This document shows positions 24,143 through 30,557 of a stretch of DNA of 30,557 nucleotides, one piece after another. The stretch is from Nitrospirota bacterium (GTDB taxonomy: Bacteria > Nitrospirota_A > Leptospirillia > Leptospirillales > Leptospirillaceae). The DNA lies in contig JAKCCY010000021.1 of the NCBI GenBank assembly GCA_021838765.1, forward strand, positions 1-30,557, in the 5' to 3' direction. Every line of letters begins with the position of its first letter. Position 1 is the first letter of the stretch. The translations under genes were made by a program, and so were the position numbers. The notes beneath the pieces are model-generated. The model did not search any database, had not been told where the DNA came from, and worked only from the letters and a program-made list of their open reading frames with translations.

Positions 24143-27100
24143 TTTCGAGTGCGGTCCAGAAACACTCCCTCGCCTCCTTCCTCCTTCCTTCGAGAAGTGC
24201 CGCCTCTCCCTTCAACCGCCAGAGTTCGGCGTCGAAAAAAACCGTCCCGAATTTTTGCGAGAACCGGAGAGCCGAATCGATGGCTCCCCGGGATCTCCGG
24301 ATGTCGGAAAGAGAAAGATAGGCCTCCGCCAGAATCGAGAGATATTTGATTTCGGCCATCCAATGGAATTTTCGGGAGAGAGCAACCGCGTTCAGGATCG
24401 CCCCGATCCCGGAAGACTCCCCCGTCATGACCTGCGCCCACCCCCGGAAGCCCTTCTCCGATGGACTCCACCCTTCGATCCCCGTGGTACCGATCAATCC
24501 CTTGAGGTTGTCCAGCACCCCAAAAACTCGCTCCGGAAGGCGCAGGTACCGAAAGGTGACGGCGGAGAAGGTCAGGATGTGGCCTTTTTTCTGGAGGTTT
24601 TCGGAGACGCGTCCGAGACTTTTCTCTACAGCCGACAAGGCCGATCGGTAGCGCCCCAGAAACCACAGATTCCAGAACTGGTAGTCGGCGGACTGGAGGA
24701 GAGCCGCCTCCCGGAGGATCCCTCCGCCCTCACCGGCCCCTTCGCTTTTTATACCGATAGACAATCCCTGAGAGAGGATCTCGAAGGAGCGGACGGAACG
24801 CCCTTCCCAGAAGGCGGTGCTCCCGTCGGCATAGAGAGAGGCGATCCGACGACTCGAAGACTCCGGTTTTCGGGACAGTTCGTGCAGAGAGTCCGCCACC
24901 TTCCGGGAATCGCGTATATCCATGCCGGCGAAGCGGATATTCATTCCGCCGTAAATGGAGCTCCAGTAGCCGTACAGGGCTTGAAACGCCTCTTCCGACA
25001 CCCCCGCCTCAACGTCGATGATATCCAGTGCCTTCCGGAAGGACTGGCGCGCTCCCCGGCTTCCATTCCCTTCCATGTCAACGAGAAGATTGCCCCGAAG
25101 GATCAGGAGCCGGCTTTCCATGTTTTTGTCGTCTTTTTCGCCGTCGGCCTCCGGAGAACAATGGCCAGGGAGGAGGGCAAAAGCCTTCTCGAGGAAGTGC
25201 TTCGACTCGAAAAACGCCCCTCTCTCGTAGGAGTTTCTGGCGGCCTTTTCGTACCAGAGAACCGCGGCGGAAAAGACCCGGGCCTCCTCGAAATGGCGGG
25301 CGACCAGCTCGGGGGTCGTCCCGGCGCGATCGGGAAAGACGTCGCGGATGGTCTCTGCGTATTTTTTATGGAGGAGAAGGCGGACGGACTGGGGAATGGA
25401 GAGGCGCGAGGTTTCGACAATCAGGGCGTGGCGGAAGGCGAGGCTGGCGCCCGATGGATCCTCCTCCTCTCCTGCGAGGCCGGACCCTATAGCACGGTGC
25501 AGAAAGTCCTCGAAGGTCTCCGGAGGGCCGGAGAAGACCCGGCGCAGGAGCATCAGGGGAACCACCCGGCCGTATACGGAAGCCGTCTGCAAAAGGGAGC
25601 GAGCATCTCCGAGGTGTTCGAGGCGGGAGGCCAGGACCTCCGAGAGCGTGGCGGGAACACGATCCCGCCATTCCCCCGAAGAGCGGTCCGGACTTTCGAG
25701 CCTCTCCCGGACGAGCTCCTCGATGAAGAGAGGCACGCCGTCGGAGGTCCGGACGACAAAGTCTTCGTCCGATTCGGACAACGTCCTTCCCGGACTCTCC
25801 TTGCCGAGGAGACGGACCAGGGAGCGGATGTCGACGTCTTCCAGAGGTTCGAGGTGAAGAATCGACCTGTCCGGAATCTCCGTCAGCCATAAAGGATCCT
25901 CCCCGGTCCGGGTCGTGAGAAGAAAGAGAATCTTTCCCGTAAAGAAGGGATCCAGAAGGATCGTCCGCAGGAGATCCCCCGAGGAGGCGTCGATCCAGTG
26001 CAGATCCTCGACCAGATAAAGTCCCTTCCCCTCCAGCGCCCGGTAACGTAGGATCGACAGAAGGAGCGCCGAGGTCTCCTCCCTGAGGCGCGAGGCGGAC
26101 ATCTTGGGAAGAGGAGCGTCCGGATGGGGAGGAAGGGAGAAAAGATTTCCCAGGAGGGCCACCGCCTTTTTCTCGTCGTCGAAGGAGAAGGTCCGGGCAT
26201 AGTCCCGCAGACGGGAATACCCCTCCTCCTGCCCGACTCCTTCGGGCAAATGGGCGGGCCCCCGGATCGCCTGGACAAAAGGGAACAAGGGACTGTCCAT
26301 GAACTGGGGAGCGCACTCGATCCGGCGAAGCCGGACGGTGCGAAGATCGTCGGCTCCGAGAAAAGCACGGACCAGGGCTGTCTTTCCGATCCCCGCCTCT
26401 CCCTCCACGACCACGACCCCTCCTTGTCCGGCCTTCCAGCGTCGGATAAGACCGGCCATCTCCCGGTCCCGGCCGAAGAGGGGTCGATTTTCTTCCCTCT
26501 GGACGTTTTCCCCGACAAAATCCAGAAGAAAAAGCCCTTTTCTCCTGGTTCCCAGGATCCGGAGTTCTCCCGCTTCCGAAAGACGGAACTGGCCCTTGAG
26601 AAGACGGGCCACCGGTTCCGACAGGAGAATCGATCCGGGGTCCGCCTGCATCGAAAGCGACATGGCCGACCGCGACACCGATCCGGTCGGGTCCGGAGGG
26701 GCGGACGGATCTCCCCGGAGGATCCGCCCCGAGTGGATCCCCGCGGCAAAGGCGATTTCCCGGCTTTTTTCCCCCGGCCCTCCGAAAACCAGACGTCTGA
26801 TCTCAAGGGCGGCCCGGGCCGCCCGTCTCGCGGCTCCTTCTGTCAGTCCGGAGATCCCGAACCAAAAAAGAAGAGAACTCCCCTGGATCCGTCCGACCGT
26901 TCCACCGAGCGCCTCGACTTTCGATGCGGCCCGGTCGAGAAGCTCCCCGATCCCGGCCGAAGCTTCTCCGGACTCCTCCTCGCTTTCGCCGGCGATTTCG
27001 AGATAGAGAGCCGTGGCGGGTTTCCATTCGGGGGAGAACGCGAGATCCGGAAAGACCGGCCCGTGGGAGGCGGGAAGAGGCGTCCGTTTTTCCGGGGAGG

Positions 27101-27854
27101 AGGCACGGACCTTTTCCAGGATCGCCAGGGTCTCCGGATCCGGCTCCGTTCCCAGTTGCTGCCGGAGGATCTTCCGGCAGGTCTCGAACTGGTGTAGGGC
27201 CGCCATCGTGTTCCCGGTCTCGGCCAGGAGGAGCATCTTGCGTCCGTGGCAGGCCTCGTCTAGGGGGTCGATCGCCAGGGCCCGGTCGAGCAGGAGCAGG
27301 GCCTCCGGAACGGCCCCGCGTTTCTCGTTGAGCAGGACCAGACGGTTCATGATCCATCGGACGCGCACCTGAAGCTCCTCCCTCGTCCCGGTGATCCAGT
27401 TCTCGAACTCTTCGCAGTCCGGGAGGGAGAACCCTTCCATGAACGGTCCCCGGATCTCCCGGAGGGCGCCACTCGTCCTGGCTCGGCATTCGGGGCAGTC
27501 TTCCGGATCGTGAAAAATAGGGCAGGAATCCGGAGGAATGATGAGCCCATGGGCGTCGGTCCGGAGCATAGGATTCGGCTGGAGGGCGACGTGGGTGCGG
27601 GTCACCGACAGCAAGGGATGGGGGTTAGCATTGTTCCATGTCTTCCGGAGGGAGTGAAGAGCCCATCGGAGGTTATTGTCGGCCCGGGATTTCAGAAGTT
27701 CAGGCCAGAAAAGATCGGAAAGAAAACTCCGCTCGTGGGGTTTTTCCCGTTCCATGGCCAGAAAGGCGAGAAGAGCCAGATGTTTCTGGTGGAGCCGGAC
27801 GGGTTTCCCGTCCCGAGAAATCCCCGGAGAACCGAGGAGTCTGAGATCGAACAT
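23946..27854 (-). CDS. Large BTAD regulator: winged helix, BTAD, pseudo-cyclase, AAA ATPase, TPR
   Basis: About 1302 residues from the ATG at 27854 (MFDLRLLG, a typical SARP/BTAD opening); a GTG nine bases earlier is possible. Domains: SARP-type winged helix (1-95), BTAD helical repeats (about 140-250), a class III cyclase-like domain (about 275-450), AAA ATPase with GEAGIGKT (about 485-492) and LVEDLHWID (615-623), then TPR repeats to the end. The cyclase-like part keeps the fold (LGGTVGRIQGSS, AARRAARAALEIRR, AAGIHSGRILRG) but the metal aspartates are lost (YLEI for xxDx, IQGSS for MGDG), so it is probably inactive. An insert between winged helix and BTAD has CPIFH...CPEC spacing, a possible metal site. 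It probably acts as a signal-dependent transcription activator. Confidence 0.88.
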   Translation of the reverse strand: MFDLRLLGSPGISRDGKPVRLHQKHLALLAFLAMEREKPHERSFLSDLFWPELLKSRADNNLRWALHSLRKTWNNANPHPLLSVTRTHVALQPNPMLRTDAHGLIIPPDSCPIFHDPEDCPECRARTSGALREIRGPFMEGFSLPDCEEFENWITGTREELQVRVRWIMNRLVLLNEKRGAVPEALLLLDRALAIDPLDEACHGRKMLLLAETGNTMAALHQFETCRKILRQQLGTEPDPETLAILEKVRASSPEKRTPLPASHGPVFPDLAFSPEWKPATALYLEIAGESEEESGEASAGIGELLDRAASKVEALGGTVGRIQGSSLLFWFGISGLTEGAARRAARAALEIRRLVFGGPGEKSREIAFAAGIHSGRILRGDPSAPPDPTGSVSRSAMSLSMQADPGSILLSEPVARLLKGQFRLSEAGELRILGTRRKGLFLLDFVGENVQREENRPLFGRDREMAGLIRRWKAGQGGVVVVEGEAGIGKTALVRAFLGADDLRTVRLRRIECAPQFMDSPLFPFVQAIRGPAHLPEGVGQEEGYSRLRDYARTFSFDDEKKAVALLGNLFSLPPHPDAPLPKMSASRLREETSALLLSILRYRALEGKGLYLVEDLHWIDASSGDLLRTILLDPFFTGKILFLLTTRTGEDPLWLTEIPDRSILHLEPLEDVDIRSLVRLLGKESPGRTLSESDEDFVVRTSDGVPLFIEELVRERLESPDRSSGEWRDRVPATLSEVLASRLEHLGDARSLLQTASVYGRVVPLMLLRRVFSGPPETFEDFLHRAIGSGLAGEEEDPSGASLAFRHALIVETSRLSIPQSVRLLLHKKYAETIRDVFPDRAGTTPELVARHFEEARVFSAAVLWYEKAARNSYERGAFFESKHFLEKAFALLPGHCSPEADGEKDDKNMESRLLILRGNLLVDMEGNGSRGARQSFRKALDIIDVEAGVSEEAFQALYGYWSSIYGGMNIRFAGMDIRDSRKVADSLHELSRKPESSSRRIASLYADGSTAFWEGRSVRSFEILSQGLSIGIKSEGAGEGGGILREAALLQSADYQFWNLWFLGRYRSALSAVEKSLGRVSENLQKKGHILTFSAVTFRYLRLPERVFGVLDNLKGLIGTTGIEGWSPSEKGFRGWAQVMTGESSGIGAILNAVALSRKFHWMAEIKYLSILAEAYLSLSDIRRSRGAIDSALRFSQKFGTVFFDAELWRLKGEAALLEGRRKEARECFWTALEISRRQGARALELRAATSLGRFFGYAGKRKEALALFSGLSDLLDGSEADPSLPDIREALELEKQLS

Positions 27855-27863
27855 AAGGATCAC

Positions 27864-28165
27864 TTCTCTTTATTTTTGGCCAGTCGTCCCTCATCGACTC
27901 ATTGCATGGACCGGAATACGGATCAATGGCAGGACGGAACTCGTCGACCATCATAGATCGGACGCGTCCGACAATCAACAAACGGGGAACAAACGGGCCT
28001 CCTTTATGATTTACTCGAAGGTACTCTCCCGGAGTGGGATGGAGGGATTTTTCCCTCATATTATTCTTTCTTTTCTGGGATATTCTGTTCGGCGAACCCG
28101 CAGACACACCATACCTTCTTCGGACGCCGGAATGTCCGGACAACCCTGTGGAGAAGAGGATCCTG
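27864..28165. other. Regulatory intergenic region between BTAD regulator and HU relic
   Basis: About 300 nt with no convincing gene. It holds the regulator promoter with its palindrome (27950-27978), a second short palindrome TGTCCGGACA (28133-28142), and an SD-like AGAGGA (28155-28160) serving the broken HU gene. No plus-strand promoter for the secretion genes stands out. Confidence 0.5.
27950..27978 (-). promoter_or_regulatory. Promoter of the BTAD regulator with spacer palindrome
   Basis: Minus-strand -35 TTGATT (27978-27973), a 17-nt spacer and -10 TATGAT (27955-27950). The spacer contains the perfect 14-bp palindrome TCGGACGCGTCCGA (27958-27971). A dimeric regulator bound there would directly control the promoter. 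The leader to the ATG would be about 90 nt. Confidence 0.6.
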
Positions 28166-28404
28166 ATGAACAAGGGAGACCTCGTGAAAGCCCTCCTCGG
28201 CCGGCAGTGCGCTCTCTCCGGAGATCCCGGGAGATGGTCGAGGAGGCACTGACCTGATCGTCGACACAGTGTCCCGGGGGGGAGATGCGGGACTGGTCGA
28301 GGTCGGAACGTCCCGGCCGGTCCTTTCCCCGGTTTGCCTCTGGCAAGTCCTTCCGGGAGGCGGTGGAGACGAGCCCGGCGGTCTCCGCCCAGGACCGGTC
28401 CTGA
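28166..28404 (+). pseudogene. HU-family DNA-binding protein, broken by several frameshifts
   Basis: The ATG at 28166 has a good SD (AGAGGA) and begins MNKGDLVKAL, the HU N-terminus. The HU pattern then jumps frames: VRSLRRSREMVEEAL (helix 2) in the second, LIVDTVSRGGDAGLVEVGT (start of the beta sheet) in the third, and FPRFASGKSFREAVE (the C-terminal helix) in a frame ending at TGA 28402-28404. About 79 codons remain against about 90, and the DNA-binding arm is shortened or lost. At least three indels make this a pseudogene, unless the sequence is poor here. It lies just before the secretion genes. Confidence 0.7.
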
Positions 28405-28476
28405 GCCCGTTTTTATTTTTTCCGTCCCCGCGGTTCGCTCCGGCGGGTCCGACACCCTCAATCAATGGAGAATGGA

Positions 28477-30354
28477 ATGATCGTTTGTTGTAATCACCGG
28501 CCGGAACGTTTGGCCGACGGGATCCGCCCGGCGCTCGCCGGAAGCCTTCTGGTTCTTGTCGTGGCGTCTCCCCTCTGGGCCGCGAGTCCCGACGGGACCC
28601 CCTGCAATCCGACGGGGGCGTTGGGAAGCTCGATGGGTGGATGCGCAAAGCCTCCGACCCCTCCGTCTAAAAAGTCGGCGTCGGGACTGCTCCCGACAAA
28701 TGCCTCCTTTTCCGCTCCCGAACGCTTCCAGATCCGTACGGAAAAGACCGGACAGGAAGAGACGATCCGGAGGAACATTGCCGCCTGGGTGGCCAAGAGG
28801 GCGGTGCCCCATCCGACCCCATCCGAATCGGCCCTTCTGAACGCCGCCATTCTCAACCTCTCCTCGAGCTCCTTTCCGATCTCCCGGGAGGAGGCCGGGA
28901 CGAATCTTTTCACTGTGACGGTCGATGCCCCGACCCTAAACATGATCGCAGCACATCTTCGTCGGGCCGTCTCCTCTGGCCGTCTCGCCTACCGGGTAAA
29001 TCGCACGGCGGTGACGGGAGGAACCCCGGAAGAGAACCAGTTCGTCGAGCACAGTCTTCCGATCTCCCCGGCCGGAGTAGTGGATGCCCAGGCGGTCTCC
29101 GATGCCCTCTACCGGGTGAGCCAGGTGCCGGGATTCGCACGGGCCGACGGGCTCTTCACTCCCGTGTCCCTTCCCGGAATCGCCGCTCCTCCAGCCCCGC
29201 TCTCTCCCCGGACCGGCGAGCCCTTCGCCCCGGAGGGCCAGGCTCCTCCCCTCGAAACCCTCCTGGTGAACGTGACCCCAACACCAACCTTCGCCGGATC
29301 GCAAATCGAGGTCGACAACTATGGTTATGCCCCCACCGGTGCCCTCATGCAGAACGCCACCGGGAACGTGAACAACGCCGGGACAGCCGGCGGGCTCTTC
29401 TCCGTCTCGGCCTCGACCTCCTTCGGCGGCATGGTTGCGGGAATGGTCTCCTACTCTCTTCCCGTAGGTCTTCTGTACCGGTTGGGAGCGGATGTCAACG
29501 CCATGAACTACAGCCTGGGCAACGGCTTCTCCCCCTGGGGCCACGGAGCTAACACCGCCCAGCTGATCTCTTTGGGGGTCTCGGGAAGCAACTACAGCGG
29601 GGACCTCTGGGGAATGGAGACCTTCCTCGAAGCTCCCGACCGGAAGCTGGCATTGAAAGAGACGCTCTTTCTCAAGGAGTTCCAGGACACCTACTCACAA
29701 AACTCCCAAAACGACCGGAGCCTCCTGGGCGGGACCATCGACCTCTCGGGGTTCCGGAGACTGGGCAAGCTCCTAGCCAGTTTCGACCTAGCCGACACGG
29801 AATACGACCTGACCCAAGGGTCGGGGTCGGATCCCGCCAATCCATTCTACAATAGCACCCAAGGTCTCCAGAACTACTGGACGGGCAACGCCCAGCTCTC
29901 CTACGCCATCACCCCCGTCTGGTCGGTGACGCTCGGGACGGTGGACCAGCAGTATATCGGGGGAGGGGTCCTCGACCCCATGCTCCAGGCGACCTTGGGC
30001 GGGGTCTCGAATGTGATGGCACTCCCCACCGCCTCGCTCTTCGGGAACGACCTCTATGCGGGGACCCTGACGCTCACCCGGACCGATGTCTCCAAGGTTG
30101 CCACCTTCGCCTCCTCGCTCTTCTTCGACGCGGGGCAGGTGACGGGGCTGGGAACGAACTATTCCGCCATGGGGCCGGGGGTGGAAGAGAGCGTCTCCGC
30201 ACCGCACTGGTTCGCCCGGGGCGACCTCGCGGTTCCGGTGGGGGGACTTCCCACGCAGGTTCTGGGACAGAACATCACGGCCCTCACCGGAGGCAACATC
30301 GGCCAGGGGGGAATCCCCCTCCAGCTGTGGCTCTCCGCAGGGCTCCGGTACTGA
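28477..30354 (+). CDS. TpsB-type outer-membrane transporter (ShlB/FhaC family) of two-partner secretion
   Basis: The ATG at 28477 is preferred since GGAG lies six bases before it; the ATG at 28465 has no SD. The 625-residue protein has a signal peptide (ALAGSLLVLVVASPLWA), a Pro/Ser-rich linker and a POTRA-like region (about 120-265, including DAQAVSDALYRVSQVPGFARADGLF). A 16-strand-type barrel follows, opening with IEVDNYGYAPTGA and ending in a C-terminal strand LWLSAGLRY. This is the family that exports one large TpsA exoprotein. The usual VRG[FY] motif of loop 6 is not seen: the matching place reads NVMALPTASLFGNDLY before FFDAGQV. The gene is followed after about 80 nt by a likely tpsA, so they form an operon. 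Confidence 0.75.
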   Translation: MIVCCNHRPERLADGIRPALAGSLLVLVVASPLWAASPDGTPCNPTGALGSSMGGCAKPPTPPSKKSASGLLPTNASFSAPERFQIRTEKTGQEETIRRNIAAWVAKRAVPHPTPSESALLNAAILNLSSSSFPISREEAGTNLFTVTVDAPTLNMIAAHLRRAVSSGRLAYRVNRTAVTGGTPEENQFVEHSLPISPAGVVDAQAVSDALYRVSQVPGFARADGLFTPVSLPGIAAPPAPLSPRTGEPFAPEGQAPPLETLLVNVTPTPTFAGSQIEVDNYGYAPTGALMQNATGNVNNAGTAGGLFSVSASTSFGGMVAGMVSYSLPVGLLYRLGADVNAMNYSLGNGFSPWGHGANTAQLISLGVSGSNYSGDLWGMETFLEAPDRKLALKETLFLKEFQDTYSQNSQNDRSLLGGTIDLSGFRRLGKLLASFDLADTEYDLTQGSGSDPANPFYNSTQGLQNYWTGNAQLSYAITPVWSVTLGTVDQQYIGGGVLDPMLQATLGGVSNVMALPTASLFGNDLYAGTLTLTRTDVSKVATFASSLFFDAGQVTGLGTNYSAMGPGVEESVSAPHWFARGDLAVPVGGLPTQVLGQNITALTGGNIGQGGIPLQLWLSAGLRY

Positions 30355-30431
30355 AGATCGAACAGAGGCGTCGGAACGAGGATCTCCTCCCCCGAAAAAA
30401 ACACCCTTTCCTTCCTGAAGGAGCTCTACCC

Positions 30432-30557
30432 ATGAGACAGACCCAAACCTTTCGGACCTTTTCCCTCTTCCACAAGATCGTGGCCTGTGTCCTTTCCGCG
30501 ACGATCCCGCCGGCGACGCTTCCGGAAGCCGCCCTGGCCCTTCCCCACGGGGGAGTC
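30432..30557 (+). CDS. N-terminus of a probable TpsA exoprotein (runs off window)
   Basis: ATG at 30432 after GAAGGAG. The 42 visible residues form a long signal peptide: a basic/polar start (RQTQTFRTFSLFHK), a hydrophobic core (IVACVLSATIPP) and an AALA cleavage site, followed by LPHGGV, which fits the LPxGG opening of filamentous haemagglutinin-type TPS domains. With the transporter gene just upstream this makes a two-partner secretion pair. The rest lies outside the window, so adhesin or toxin nature cannot be told. Confidence 0.6.
   Translation, partial: MRQTQTFRTFSLFHKIVACVLSATIPPATLPEAALALPHGGV

Noticed and set aside
23790..25892. 700-codon plus-strand open frame opposite the BTAD regulator
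   Set aside because: It mirrors a GC-rich coding strand; the translation has no domain and the minus strand shows AAA and TPR features throughout.
27700..28461. 253-codon minus-strand frame over the regulator start and the HU relic
   Set aside because: It covers a good promoter and the HU-like sequence of the other strand, and the translation is Arg/Pro/Gly-rich without homology.
1..30557. CRISPR array or insertion sequence
   Set aside because: No regularly spaced repeats and no transposase or terminal inverted repeats were seen; the only recombinase is the integrase.

Overview
The window looks like chromosomal DNA of a Gram-negative bacterium: there are outer-membrane barrels, a lipoprotein, Fur and a two-partner secretion locus. 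Gene style and content suggest a Leptospirillum-like member of the Nitrospirota, but no marker settles the species. Several starts are TTG or GTG behind strong Shine-Dalgarno (SD) sequences, and genes are packed with 1-4 nt overlaps.

Layout. (1) 1-2935 is the end of an integrated element: a 5'-truncated unknown gene, an AlbA/HATPase (RecG-like) regulator, and a frameshifted tyrosine integrase running into the 3' end of a tRNA-Gly(GCC) gene, the likely attachment site. (2) 2940-5674 is chromosomal backbone: fur with a good Fur box, convergent with a YCF48-like lipoprotein gene that follows an outer-membrane barrel gene. (3) 6121-11865 is a tight five-gene operon: queD, two Opp/Dpp-type ABC ATPases without permeases, and pheS-pheT of the archaeal/eukaryotic type. 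A two-way terminator separates it from (4) the convergent operon thrS-infC-rpmI-rplT (11974-14978), which has a non-canonical ATC start for infC and a ThrRS without a TGS domain. (5) 15135-20133 (minus strand) holds a PLD nuclease/SF2 helicase/DUF3427-like protein translationally coupled to a uracil-DNA glycosylase-family protein, preceded by an orphan TPR protein. (6) 20293-23484 is a thiamine cluster, thiG-thiE-[M23 peptidase-like]-thiD. (7) From about 23.6 kb the DNA is visibly more GC-rich. It holds a 1.3-kaa BTAD/pseudo-cyclase/AAA/TPR regulator, an HU-like sequence on each side of it (one open, one broken), a TpsB-type transporter and the start of its likely TpsA exoprotein.

How parts work together. 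Region 7 reads as an accessory secretion locus with its own large regulator, whose promoter carries a perfect 14-bp palindrome exactly in the -35/-10 spacer. Regions 3 and 4 suggest that the usual bacterial pheST, normally downstream of rplT, was replaced by a transferred archaeal-type pair on the opposite strand. The best candidates for something little described are the PLD-helicase/UDG pair, the BTAD-Tps-HU locus, and the M23-like protein with a missing catalytic His inside the thiamine operon.
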